Source of the DNA: CAYUIS01 sp964444825
GTDB lineage: Bacteria > Chloroflexota > Anaerolineae > B4-G1
Length of the DNA: 39,484 nt
Direction of reading: 5' to 3'
Assembly (NCBI GenBank): GCA_964444825.1
Contig: CAYUIS010000036.1
Span: 1 to 39,484 of the forward strand
The translations under genes were made by a program, and so were the position numbers. Under the pieces are notes generated by a model, which was not told where the DNA came from, made no database searches, and saw only the letters and a list, made by a program, of their open reading frames with translations. This document shows, one piece after another, positions 22,221-30,368 of this stretch (within the stretch, counting starts at the first letter, position 1; each line of letters opens with the position of its first letter).

Positions 22221-24062
22221 CTATGGAATAGAGCGTAATGTGAGCGGGAGATACACGCGGTACAGCTCTGGCACAATCCGCAGTATCACTGGCACAATCT
22301 GCGGCGAGTCCAACACGTTGGTCTGGACTGCCATCACAGAAACGAGACCTATGTAGGTACCAGTGCTGTAGCCGGTGCTGTCCACGGTGATCGTCAATGG
22401 TGTCCCTTGCAGACCAGTGGTGATGGCGAGGGTCGGCGTCACCTCCGTGCCCAGCGCCCCCGTTCCAGACACCTGCATGCCCGCTATCACCGAGGCCGTC
22501 CAAGTGAGCACGTGATAGCCGGTGTTAAGCGGCGTCACCGTGGCGGTTAGGATGCCTGGCTCACGCACGTCCGCCAGAAACCCAAGAGCAGGAGGACTGA
22601 CCGCCAGCCTGGGCTCGAATCGTTCGACAGTCAACGTCAACGGCACAGTCTGCGGCGAGTCGAGCACATTGGTCGACGTCGCGGTCACCGTAATCGCTCC
22701 TGCGAACACGCCAGGTCCGTAGCCTGTGCTGTCAACCGTGACCGTCAAAGGTGCCCCTTGGAAACCGTTGGTGATAACGAGCGAAGGAGTCACCTCCATC
22801 CCTGTCGCCACCGCCACCGTCCAGGTCAACACCCGATACCCCGAGTTCCACGGTGTGATCGTAGCTGTGATCACACCTGGCTCATAAGCATCGGCTAGAA
22901 AGCTCAGGGCAGCCGGCCTTAGCGCGAGCCTTGGGCCAAAGTGTCCAGGTCGCTTCTCCATCGCCTCGATTGCGTCGTAGGCCAAAGTTGCAGCACCGTC
23001 AGTAGTCCCGTCGGCCCTGCGTATCGAGAAATAGCGTGCTGCCTCGCAATCCCACAGATGGTAGTTGTGCCAATCTAAATTCCACACGAACATCGCCCCC
23101 ATCCAGGGCCAATGCTCGTCCGCATACTCGAAAGCGCGCGTGATATAGTTGGCTTGCTGGACTTCGGAAACCTCCATCCACCCAAAGACGGCCTCGTAGG
23201 TATTCGAGCAGTGAGCAGGCATTCCTCCTTCTAGAGTCCAATCACGCAGCCAGTTGAACTCGGTCGCCCATACCGGTTTGTGACCCAGTTCTTGGTCCTC
23301 CAACAGATCGTGCATTACCTCAGCACCGCGGAATGCAAACCCATTCGACACCGAATGTGGATCGGTCTCTGGATCGTAGGCAAAGCCATACGGATGATAT
23401 CCAAAGACATCGAAACAGTCAGCCGCACCTGATTCCAGCATCCGCAGGGCATACTCCCGCTCATCCATCGCGCTACAGTTGTTGCCTTGCCAAATATGAC
23501 CACTTCCCCCAATACACGACCCCTCAATGCGCCCCACCGGGGCCAATCCCGCACTGACGACGATGGCGCCCGGGTCTACCCCCTTGATGCGTTCATGTGC
23601 CACTTGCAGTACTTGGGCATATTCCGCAGGGTCGGGTGGCTCATATCCCCAGAACCGATCTACGTTGGGCTCATTGCCGATTTCGTAAGCCTCTACGTAC
23701 CCCAGACCAGCCCTGGCGATTCCCTCAACCTCATCCCCCCATTGATCCAGATCTGTGGGCACGCCCTCCCGGAGATCGATGGCATACAGAACCTGATACG
23801 TCAGCCGCTCGGCCGGCGGCGCACCCTCATACTCCTCCCACAGCTTGATCCACTCAAGACCCAACGGTGCGAACAGAGGGTCAATGCTCTCATCGAGACG
23901 CACGTTGATACCATAGCCTAGGTGTGGAGGATACGGCGAAGAGGACAAAGAGACTGGGTCTGGAGTCGCGGCGCGCGCGGATAATGACGCTACCGCCAAA
24001 CTACCCATGACGGCAACCAATCCGACCAATGCCCACACGCCCGCACACGTCCAAGACCTCAC
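22221..24062 (-). CDS. Secreted clan GH-A glycoside hydrolase-like protein with two beta-sandwich repeats
   Basis: A 613-residue exported protein. An N-terminal signal peptide (WALVGLVAVMGSLAVASL to about residue 31) is followed by a TIM-barrel of about 350 residues. Clan GH-A landmarks are visible: YEIGNEPNVDRFW supplies the acid/base Glu and KPVWATEFNWLRDW the nucleophile Glu. Between them lie VFGYHPYGFAYD and MFVWNLDWHNYHLWD-type segments. Two tandem beta-sandwich repeats of about 100 residues follow, each with LSFLAD/LGFLAD, VLTW, TVDSTGYG/S and NVLDSPQ. The protein ends VYLPLTLRSIP, a motif shared with other secreted proteins here. Family (GH5/39-like) and substrate are unresolved. The start is GTG 24062; AAGGAGA lies about 12 bases upstream. 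Confidence 0.82.
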   Translation of the reverse strand: MRSWTCAGVWALVGLVAVMGSLAVASLSARAATPDPVSLSSSPYPPHLGYGINVRLDESIDPLFAPLGLEWIKLWEEYEGAPPAERLTYQVLYAIDLREGVPTDLDQWGDEVEGIARAGLGYVEAYEIGNEPNVDRFWGYEPPDPAEYAQVLQVAHERIKGVDPGAIVVSAGLAPVGRIEGSCIGGSGHIWQGNNCSAMDEREYALRMLESGAADCFDVFGYHPYGFAYDPETDPHSVSNGFAFRGAEVMHDLLEDQELGHKPVWATEFNWLRDWTLEGGMPAHCSNTYEAVFGWMEVSEVQQANYITRAFEYADEHWPWMGAMFVWNLDWHNYHLWDCEAARYFSIRRADGTTDGAATLAYDAIEAMEKRPGHFGPRLALRPAALSFLADAYEPGVITATITPWNSGYRVLTWTVAVATGMEVTPSLVITNGFQGAPLTVTVDSTGYGPGVFAGAITVTATSTNVLDSPQTVPLTLTVERFEPRLAVSPPALGFLADVREPGILTATVTPLNTGYHVLTWTASVIAGMQVSGTGALGTEVTPTLAITTGLQGTPLTITVDSTGYSTGTYIGLVSVMAVQTNVLDSPQIVPVILRIVPELYRVYLPLTLRSIP

Positions 24063-24116
24063 AGCAGAATCCCATCTCCTTACCGAGCTTTACGTGCTCT
24101 TATGATCGTTGGCACG

Positions 24117-24122
24117 AGTATA
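24117..24122 (-). promoter_or_regulatory. Possible -10 box for the glycoside hydrolase-like gene
   Basis: TATACT on the minus strand lies about 55 bases before the GTG start. The -35 position falls in the T-run of the acpP terminator and is weak. Confidence 0.35.
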
Positions 24123-24140
24123 GCATAGAGCACAGCAAAG

Positions 24141-24170
24141 AAAAAGGCCACCGGCGTCACGCCGATGGCC
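24141..24170 (-). terminator. Intrinsic terminator of acpP
   Basis: On the minus strand GGCCATCGGCG, a TGA loop and CGCCGGTGGCC (complement of 24146-24170) are followed at once by TTTTT and CTTTG. The stem has one G-T or mismatched position. It lies 30 bases after the acpP stop. Confidence 0.88.
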
Positions 24171-24199
24171 CTGCCCTCCGAGGTCACTCTGTGATTCTG

Positions 24200-24445
24200 C
24201 TAGGCAGCACCCATACGTTGATCGACGTATTCTACTACCTGGCCAACCGTTCTGAGCTGTTGAGCCTCCTCGTCAGAGATCGATTCGCCAAACTGCTCTT
24301 CGAACTCCATGATCAGCTCCACAAGATCGAGCGAGTCCGCCTCAAGATCCTCGCGGAAGCGTGCGTCTTTTGTGACCTTGTCCGCTTCCACTCCCAAGAG
24401 ATCAACGATGATTGCCTTGATCTTTTCAAAAGTATCTTCTGCCAT
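24200..24445 (-). CDS. acpP: Acyl carrier protein
   Basis: The 81-residue carrier that holds growing acyl chains on phosphopantetheine. It begins MAEDTFEKIKAIIVDLLGV; the attachment Ser lies in LEADSLDLVELIM (the DSL motif), and the C-terminal helix reads VGQVVEYVDQRM. The start was set at ATG 24445 because GGAGG lies a few bases upstream and the family N-terminus matches; the open frame extends 29 codons further upstream without homology, across the promoter. It is transcribed alone, divergent from fni, and ends in a strong terminator. Confidence 0.97.
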   Translation of the reverse strand: MAEDTFEKIKAIIVDLLGVEADKVTKDARFREDLEADSLDLVELIMEFEEQFGESISDEEAQQLRTVGQVVEYVDQRMGAA

Positions 24446-24488
24446 TGCCCTTACCTCCCTTTTGTATGTCCACGCCACTGGCGGTGGT

Positions 24489-24554
24489 ATTTTACCCACA
24501 GTGACGAGTTTGTCAAACCCATGAGTTGACAACTAGCGCCACTGCCGGTATGAT
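24489..24554. promoter_or_regulatory. Divergent acpP / fni promoters with a central dyad
   Basis: Leftward (acpP): TTGACA (complement of 24511-24516), 16 bases, TAAAAT (complement of 24489-24494). Rightward (fni): TTGACA (24526-24531), 17 bases, TATGAT (24549-24554). Both -35 boxes are perfect and only nine bases apart, forming a TTGTCAA / TTGACAA inverted repeat (24510-24516, 24526-24532) that could also serve as an operator. Confidence 0.8.
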
Positions 24555-24606
24555 TAATCACCAAAGTTAGGAACACGGAGGGGCATCCCAAGTTACGAAG
24601 GAGCCT

Positions 24607-25629
24607 ATGCATCAACAGCGCAAATCGGACCATATTCGCATCAATCTCCAAGAGAACGTAGACTTTGAAGATGTCTCACCAGGATTCGCACACTATCGCC
24701 TTGTGCACTGCGCCTTGCCGAACTTTGATCTGGAGGATATTGATACCTCCACGATGCTCTTTGGAAAGCGCCTGGCATCTCCCTTACTCATCTCGTCCAT
24801 GACCGGAGGGACACCTGAGGCCAGTACTATCAACCAGCGGTTGGCGGAGGCAGCTCAGGCCACCGGGATTGGCCTGGGAGTGGGCTCGCAACGCGCTGCC
24901 ATCGAGGATCCGTCCCTGGCAGATACCTACCAAGTACGCCACGTTGCGCCTGACATCTTGCTCCTAGCAAACCTAGGGGCGATACAACTGAACTATGGTT
25001 ACGGTATTGACGAGTGTCAGCGCGCCGTCGAGATGATCGAGGCAGACGCCCTCATCTTGCACCTCAATCCCCTACAGGAAGCGCTACAACCGGAAGGAGA
25101 CACCCGTTTCGCCAACCTGTTGACCAAGATCGAAAAGATCTGCCAGCGCCTACAAGTACCGGTGGTCGTCAAAGAGGTAGGATGGGGTATCTCTGAGGCG
25201 GTGGCTCGCCTGTTGGCGTCGGCAGGAGTAGCGGCTATTGACGTCGCCGGAGCAGGAGGCAGTTCGTGGAGCCAGGTAGAGATGCACCGCGCCAGGAATG
25301 AACGACAGCGCCAGGTAGCGGCAGCCTTTGCTGACTGGGGAATCCCCACTGCTGTAAGCCTCCTGATGGCCAAACGGGGTGCCTCGGAACTGCCCATCAT
25401 CGCCAGTGGAGGCATCCGCGATGGCATCCAGATAGCCAAGGCGGTTGCTCTCGGTGCGGCTGTGTGCGGTGTGGCAGGTCCGTTTCTGAAAGCAGCGACG
25501 ACAACTGTCGAGGCCGTGAGGGAACTTGTCACCCTTTATGCCACTCAACTGCGTGTGGCCATGTTCGCCACTGGTGCTGCCGACATTCCGGCGCTTCAAC
25601 ACGCTGCCATTGTGTGCACCGCACCGTAA
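24607..25629 (+). CDS. fni: Isopentenyl-diphosphate delta-isomerase, type 2
   Basis: FMN-dependent interconversion of IPP and DMAPP, the two isoprenoid building blocks. The 340-residue protein begins RKSDHIRINLQENVDFEDV. It has SPLLISSMTGGTPEA, GLGVGSQRAAIEDP, ILLLANLGAIQLNYGYG, LHLNPLQEALQPEGD, VKEVGWGIS, DVAGAGGSSW, and the FMN-phosphate segment ASGGIRDGIQIAKAVALGA in a TIM barrel. It is first in a rightward operon with a DUF116 gene and a polyprenyl synthase, which fits its role of supplying DMAPP. The promoter is a near-consensus TTGACA-17-TATGAT. Confidence 0.97.
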   Translation: MHQQRKSDHIRINLQENVDFEDVSPGFAHYRLVHCALPNFDLEDIDTSTMLFGKRLASPLLISSMTGGTPEASTINQRLAEAAQATGIGLGVGSQRAAIEDPSLADTYQVRHVAPDILLLANLGAIQLNYGYGIDECQRAVEMIEADALILHLNPLQEALQPEGDTRFANLLTKIEKICQRLQVPVVVKEVGWGISEAVARLLASAGVAAIDVAGAGGSSWSQVEMHRARNERQRQVAAAFADWGIPTAVSLLMAKRGASELPIIASGGIRDGIQIAKAVALGAAVCGVAGPFLKAATTTVEAVRELVTLYATQLRVAMFATGAADIPALQHAAIVCTAP

Positions 25630-25723
25630 CTCTGGGTCTTTTGGAGGGTTGTTCCAGAGAGGGCCACTTATGTGACTGGGCAGTTCACCCGGTCGATACA
25701 CAGAGGACAAAGGAGATTGATCC

Positions 25724-26194
25724 GTGACTCAGCACACTCGAAATGATCCCGTGGACGAAATACCGTTCGCACAAAGGGTATTGTTGCTCCCACACTGCTT
25801 GCGACCTACCGAGGAATGCCCTGGCAAGATGACCAAGCAGGGCTTGGACTGCACGGGATGCACGCGCGCCGACTGTGCAATCTACCAACTTCGCGAGACA
25901 GCGGCCAGCGCTGGCTATGGGGGCACATGCGTTGCCCCTGGCGGACGGCTAGCTGTGCGTTTCCTGGTAGAGCACCAGCCGGCTGGCGTGGTCGCTGTTG
26001 CTTGCGACAAGGAGATCGAAGAGGGTCTGGAAGCGATTGATCAGATAGAATGGCAAAACTGCCGTCCCCTGACCGCAGTCATACCGCTCACAAAAGATGG
26101 CTGCGTCGATACCGAGGTAGACATAGCCGAGGCCCAAGCAATCATCCTCAGCCAGCATAGTTGCGCAGAGACAGTAACAAGCAAGACCGACTGA
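25724..26194 (+). CDS. DUF116 family Cys-rich protein
   Basis: A 156-residue soluble protein of unknown function. It carries RVLLLPHCLRPTEECPG, then GLDCTGCTRADCAIYQLRE, giving a cluster of six Cys in about 45 residues; later come VAVACDKEIEEGLEA and IPLTKDGCVDTEVDI. This order matches DUF116 proteins, for which metal or iron-sulfur binding is suspected from the Cys pattern. The start is GTG 25724 with AAGGAG at 25710-25715. The 94 bases before it hold no clear promoter, so it is likely read from the fni promoter. It is sandwiched between two isoprenoid genes; a direct role in that pathway is inference from position. Confidence 0.8.
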   Translation: MTQHTRNDPVDEIPFAQRVLLLPHCLRPTEECPGKMTKQGLDCTGCTRADCAIYQLRETAASAGYGGTCVAPGGRLAVRFLVEHQPAGVVAVACDKEIEEGLEAIDQIEWQNCRPLTAVIPLTKDGCVDTEVDIAEAQAIILSQHSCAETVTSKTD

Positions 26195-26218
26195 TCACGA
26201 GCACGCAGGTCAAGACCC

Positions 26219-27238
26219 ATGTCGCTGACGGCCTTTATCGACCGGTACCTCGCTCCTCTGGAAGCAGAGATGCGGTCCGTCGTCCAAACTGAGGACCCCC
26301 ACTACTCTGGCCTCTTTGGTATGCTACGCTACCACTTGGGCTGGACAGATGACGCCTTTAGACCTTATCAAGCTCAATCTGGCAAGCGTATCCGACCGAT
26401 ACTCTGCCTGCTGGCGTGCGAGGCATGTGGCGGGGACTGGGAGCAGGCACTACCTGCCGGAGTTGGCATCGAGCTGATGCACAACTTTTCCCTGATTCAC
26501 GATGATATCGAGGATCAGGACGAGCTACGTCGTGGACGACCGACTGTCTGGTCGCTGTGGGGAGAAGCACAGGCCATCAACGCAGGAGACACGCTGTTCG
26601 CCCTGGCGCAACTGGCTCTGATACGACTTGCCGACCGCGGCGTACCTACGGCGACGATCGTAGCCGCCCTATGCTGCTTTAACCAGACCTGCGCGACTCT
26701 CACGAGCGGTCAGTATCTGGATATCGGATTCGAGGGCCGGTTCGACATCTCGATCGCAGACTACCTGGCGATGATTGAGGGCAAGACGGCTGCATTGGTG
26801 ACCTGTGCCTGCGAGATGGGCGGCCTAGTCGCCAGTGCCCCAGATGACCTACGGCAGCACCTACATTCCTTCGGGCATCATTTGGGATTGGCCTTCCAGA
26901 TGCGCGATGACATCTTGGGCATCTGGGGCGATCCGGCCCGCACCGGCAAGCCCGTCGGCGCCGACATCGCGCGGCGCAAGAAAACGCTACCCATCCTCCA
27001 CGGCCTGGAGCACAGCGAGGATCTCGCAGTGTTGCTCAAACAGGATGTGCTTTCCGCAGATGACGTTCGCCTGGCCACGGCCCTGTTGGAGGACACCAAC
27101 AGCCAAGCCTTCGTCGAGCAACTCATTCACGAGCATCACGCCCGGGCACTGGCAGCCCTCAGCGAGGCGAATCTACAAGGCCCCGCCTCTCAGGCGCTTC
27201 AAGAAATGGCACATTCACTGCTCAATCGTGAGCGGTGA
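26219..27238 (+). CDS. Polyprenyl diphosphate synthase (trans-type, GGPP/FPP-like)
   Basis: Head-to-tail condensation of IPP onto allylic diphosphates. The 339-residue all-helical protein has QSGKRIRPILCLLACEA near residue 53, the first Asp-rich motif in LIHDDIEDQDELRRGRPT (DDxxD) near residue 95, a SGQYLDIGFEG segment, GKTAALVTCACEMGG, and the second Asp-rich motif in QMRDDILGIWGDPARTGKP. Chain length cannot be fixed by eye: the residues before the first motif (HNFSLIHDD) have a Phe at position -5, which often limits product to short chains. It ends the fni-DUF116 operon. Its stop faces the DUF4380-like gene ten bases away. Confidence 0.93.
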   Translation: MSLTAFIDRYLAPLEAEMRSVVQTEDPHYSGLFGMLRYHLGWTDDAFRPYQAQSGKRIRPILCLLACEACGGDWEQALPAGVGIELMHNFSLIHDDIEDQDELRRGRPTVWSLWGEAQAINAGDTLFALAQLALIRLADRGVPTATIVAALCCFNQTCATLTSGQYLDIGFEGRFDISIADYLAMIEGKTAALVTCACEMGGLVASAPDDLRQHLHSFGHHLGLAFQMRDDILGIWGDPARTGKPVGADIARRKKTLPILHGLEHSEDLAVLLKQDVLSADDVRLATALLEDTNSQAFVEQLIHEHHARALAALSEANLQGPASQALQEMAHSLLNRER

Positions 27239-27247
27239 GCGAATACA

Positions 27248-28141
27248 CTAACTATTCATCAGGCCCTGCAAACGCCGGAGTGCCGCACCATCCGACGGAT
27301 CGATGGCCTCCGCCGTCACCGTCCAGACCTCTTGGTGTATGATCTCTTCACCCGGATGAAACACCGCCAGTGGGCTCAGGGTTTCCATCTCAATAAAGCG
27401 CTCGCAGGTATAAACCTGGATTGAGCAGTCCTCATCGGGATACCGCACGCCAGATTTCCAGGCGTGGGACTTGACGAACGTAGCATCCTCTCGACACAGA
27501 GCAACCCATCCCTCCGGTGAATTGGTGCCTACCTTGCCTTCCTCACCCGTCGGCACAATCTTGAAGAGGTCTGGCCCAGGTTGCCACTGGCGGCTGGTCA
27601 CGTCAGACGAATGTCCTATCCATTCGTTCCAATAGACGATCTTTTTCAGGTCCCAGCGTCCACCTCTGCCCCAGGGAAAGACGACTATGCCACTTGGCTC
27701 CACGCAGGTTAGCGCCCACACAGCCCCCGTATAGAGCATATCACCTGTGTTCAGTATCCCTTGCTCTACCACAAACCGATCGCCTCGTCCGCTGATCGTC
27801 AACCGTTTGCGCAGCTTGGTCTGAGGCGTGACGGGGGCAACGACCGTCAGGCTATCATCCGTGACATTGACCTCACAGCGCACGTTGTCTGGAGCATAAG
27901 TGTCCTTTGTCTCAGGCGCCACCCATACCCGATGCCCACCGTAGATATGCCACTCCACATGATCTTGGCCTCGTCCTGTTGTGTGCTGGTCCACCATCAG
28001 CAGATTCGGTCCGTCACCTACTGAAAGCGACAGGATGCGGGGCCCGATCTCTGCCACCACTACCATTACGGTCTCGCCAAGGCGCACTTGATAGGCTTCG
28101 CGCCAGCCGAGGAACTCGATCTGTTCAATCTGTAGATCCAC
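27248..28141 (-). CDS. DUF4380 / aldose-epimerase-like beta-sandwich protein
   Basis: A 297-residue protein resembling galactose-mutarotase-fold proteins of the DUF4380 kind. Landmarks are IGPRILSLSVGDGPNLLMVD, then WHIYGGHRVWVAPETKDTY with PDN following, and WALTCVEPSGIVVFPWGRGG; an ACKYxPxE-type C-terminal end reads YTCERFIEMETLSPL. The GGHR-W-APE segment is the recognisable signature. Start set at GTG 28141 because AGGAGGTG lies seven bases upstream; the open frame extends 40 codons further without such support. No signal peptide, so cytoplasmic. Substrate unknown. It is divergent from topA. Confidence 0.78.
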   Translation of the reverse strand: MDLQIEQIEFLGWREAYQVRLGETVMVVVAEIGPRILSLSVGDGPNLLMVDQHTTGRGQDHVEWHIYGGHRVWVAPETKDTYAPDNVRCEVNVTDDSLTVVAPVTPQTKLRKRLTISGRGDRFVVEQGILNTGDMLYTGAVWALTCVEPSGIVVFPWGRGGRWDLKKIVYWNEWIGHSSDVTSRQWQPGPDLFKIVPTGEEGKVGTNSPEGWVALCREDATFVKSHAWKSGVRYPDEDCSIQVYTCERFIEMETLSPLAVFHPGEEIIHQEVWTVTAEAIDPSDGAALRRLQGLMNS

Positions 28142-28178
28142 CTGACACCTCCTGAGAATCATGTGACTACCGCACTCA

Positions 28179-28252
28179 AGTGTACTATCGAGATTCCAAA
28201 AGTCAAGTGACGTGCTTTGTTGCTTGACTGCGAGTTCGCACAGTAGTAGAAT
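28179..28252. promoter_or_regulatory. Divergent promoters for DUF4380-like gene and topA
   Basis: Leftward: TTGACT (complement of 28201-28206), 16 bases, TACACT (complement of 28179-28184). Rightward: TTGACT (28224-28229), 17 bases, TAGAAT (28247-28252). The topA leader would be about 33 bases. Confidence 0.65.
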
Positions 28253-28292
28253 CGGACGCACACCAGCTCAAGTTGGCACAGGAGTATGATCG

Positions 28293-30320
28293 GTGGATCT
28301 TGTCATTGTCGAATCACCCACCAAAGCCAAGGCTCTGCGGGGATTCCTGGGACGGAACTACCGGGTGCTGGCTTCAATGGGACACATCCGAGATCTGCCG
28401 TCCAAGAGTCTGGGAGTGGATGTAGAACACAACTTTCGCCCCACATACCACCTCTGCAGCGGGGGCAGAAAGACCCTCAAGCGTCTCAGAGAGACTGCTG
28501 AGCAAGCCACCGCCATTTATCTGGCAACCGATCCTGACCGCGAGGGAGAGGCCATCGCGTGGCATGTCCTCAAGGCAATAAAAGTCCCGCAGAAAACGGT
28601 ACACCGAATAACCTTTCACGAGATCACGCCCCACGCAATCGAGGCTGCTCTGTCCACCCCTGGGAACCTCGATATGGACCTCGTCAATGCACAGCAGGCA
28701 CGCCGCATCCTAGACCGTCTGGTGGGCTACCAGGTCAGCCCACTCCTATGGAAGGCAATCAAAGGTCACAAAGGGCTCTCCGCCGGCCGAGTGCAGACGG
28801 TTGCGCTGCGCTTGGTGGTCGAGAGAGACAGGGACATCGAGAGCTTTGTTCCAGTCGAATACTGGACAGTCGACGCCGAGTTCTCCAAAGTGGATGACGA
28901 CCGGCGCTTTCGCGCCCGGCTGGTCCGTATCGGCAAGGAGAAACCTGACCTCAAGACCGAGGCCGATGCTCAGATTGTCGTCGAGGCTCTGGAGGGAGCC
29001 GACTATCGAGTGCTGAAGGTCAAGAAGCGGCGCAGGTCCCGCGAACCCTACCCACCCTACACCACCAGCACCCTCCAGCAGGACGCGGCCAACCGCTTGC
29101 ACTGGCGCGCCGACAAGACGATGCGGATCGCTCAACAGCTCTACGAGGGCGTGGAACTTCCCGACGAGGGGACGGTCGGACTGATCACCTATATGCGCAC
29201 CGACTCCACCCACGTGGCTGAGCCAGCCCAGCAGGAGGCCAGAGACGTCATCCGCCGCTACTGGGGTGATGAATACCTGCCTGAGAGGCCGCCCACATAC
29301 AAGACCCGGGCAAAGGTGGCCCAGGAGGCCCATGAAGCGATCCGGCCGACCTCGTGCGCACGAACGCCCCGCGATCTGCGCGAACACCTGAGCGCCGACC
29401 AGTCCAAGCTTTACGAACTCATCTGGCGGCGCTTTATCGCCTCCCAGATGAAGCCTGCTGTCTACAACGTCACCACCGTGGACATTGCTTCTGCCCGACT
29501 TGGTCAGGATCTGCCCTACGTCTTCCGGGCCAGCGGCCGGGAACTCCTCTTTCCAGGTTTCCTGAAAGCCTATGTGGTTGAGAAGGAGAAACCGACCGAG
29601 GAGGACGGTGCCGCTGACCAGATGCTCCCGCCGCTCGCCAACGGGGAGCCGCTGGCGCTGCACGGCCTATTCCCCGAACAACACTTCACCAAACCCCCAC
29701 CCCACTTCACCGAGGCCAGCCTGATCAAGGAATTGGAGAGACTGGGCATTGGCCGTCCTAGCACCTACGCGGGCATCATCCGCACCATCCTAAAACGAGA
29801 ATACGTGGAGCGGAAGCACAAGTCGCTCCTGGCGACTGGACTAGGTTTCGTCGTCTGTGACTTTCTGGTCGGGCATTTCCCTGACGTATTCGTGGTAGAC
29901 TTTACGGCCCAGATGGAAGAGGAACTGGACTGTATCGCCCGAGGCGAGCGTGTCTGGATCGAGGTGCTCCGTCAATTCTACGGGCCTTTTGCAGCAACCA
30001 TGGAACAAGCCCAAAGATCTGCGCTAGACGCGCCCTTGACGGCACCAACTGCCTACGAAGAGGGAGACCACACGGGCGAGAAATGCCCCGAGTGCGAAGG
30101 CAGGGTGGTGATACGGGAGGGCAAGTATGGCCGCTTCCGGGCCTGTGTCAACTTTCCCAAGTGCAAATGGAGCGCTCCCGTCGTTGTCGGCCAGTGTGCG
30201 GTGTGCGGAGCGGATTTGGTGGAGCGAACGGGCAAACGCGGCGTGTTCTGGGGCTGTTCTACCTATCCCGAGTGTCGGCATACTCAGGATCCTCTGGCGG
30301 TAGGACAAAAGGGGGATTGA
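28293..30320 (+). CDS. topA: DNA topoisomerase I (type IA)
   Basis: Relaxes negative supercoils through a 5'-phosphotyrosine intermediate. The 675-residue protein has the TOPRIM start LVIVESPTKAKAL and its acidic triad in ATDPDREGEAIAWH. The IA core includes NAQQARRILDRLVGYQVSP and GLSAGRVQTVALR. The catalytic Tyr300 lies in GLITYMRTDSTH, and HEAIRPTS follows. Two C-terminal Cys4 zinc ribbons read CPECEGRVV...CVNFPKC and CAVCGADLV...CSTYPEC. The start is GTG 28293, with CAGGAG about ten bases before; an overlapping ATG at 28286 is in another frame. E. coli TopA is longer (865) because of extra C-terminal domains, whereas this compact form is common in other phyla. Confidence 0.97.
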   Translation: MDLVIVESPTKAKALRGFLGRNYRVLASMGHIRDLPSKSLGVDVEHNFRPTYHLCSGGRKTLKRLRETAEQATAIYLATDPDREGEAIAWHVLKAIKVPQKTVHRITFHEITPHAIEAALSTPGNLDMDLVNAQQARRILDRLVGYQVSPLLWKAIKGHKGLSAGRVQTVALRLVVERDRDIESFVPVEYWTVDAEFSKVDDDRRFRARLVRIGKEKPDLKTEADAQIVVEALEGADYRVLKVKKRRRSREPYPPYTTSTLQQDAANRLHWRADKTMRIAQQLYEGVELPDEGTVGLITYMRTDSTHVAEPAQQEARDVIRRYWGDEYLPERPPTYKTRAKVAQEAHEAIRPTSCARTPRDLREHLSADQSKLYELIWRRFIASQMKPAVYNVTTVDIASARLGQDLPYVFRASGRELLFPGFLKAYVVEKEKPTEEDGAADQMLPPLANGEPLALHGLFPEQHFTKPPPHFTEASLIKELERLGIGRPSTYAGIIRTILKREYVERKHKSLLATGLGFVVCDFLVGHFPDVFVVDFTAQMEEELDCIARGERVWIEVLRQFYGPFAATMEQAQRSALDAPLTAPTAYEEGDHTGEKCPECEGRVVIREGKYGRFRACVNFPKCKWSAPVVVGQCAVCGADLVERTGKRGVFWGCSTYPECRHTQDPLAVGQKGD

Positions 30321-30345
30321 CAAGATACTGAATCCTCACTACAAT
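30317..30345 (+). promoter_or_regulatory. Promoter overlapping the topA stop codon
   Basis: Perfect TTGACA (30317-30322), 17 bases, then TACAAT (30340-30345). The -35 box contains the topA TGA stop. It would start the secreted metalloprotease transcript near 30352. Confidence 0.75.
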
Positions 30346-30368
30346 GTGCGATCTGAGCGTTTGTTTGC

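Noticed and set aside
24446..24532. 29-codon upstream extension of acpP
   Set aside because: It covers the acpP promoter, and the family N-terminus and GGAGG site both support ATG 24445.
28746..29663. A 305-codon open frame antisense to topA
   Set aside because: It lies wholly over the conserved topA core, has no recognisable domain or ribosome-binding site, and its composition is that of a high-GC shadow frame.
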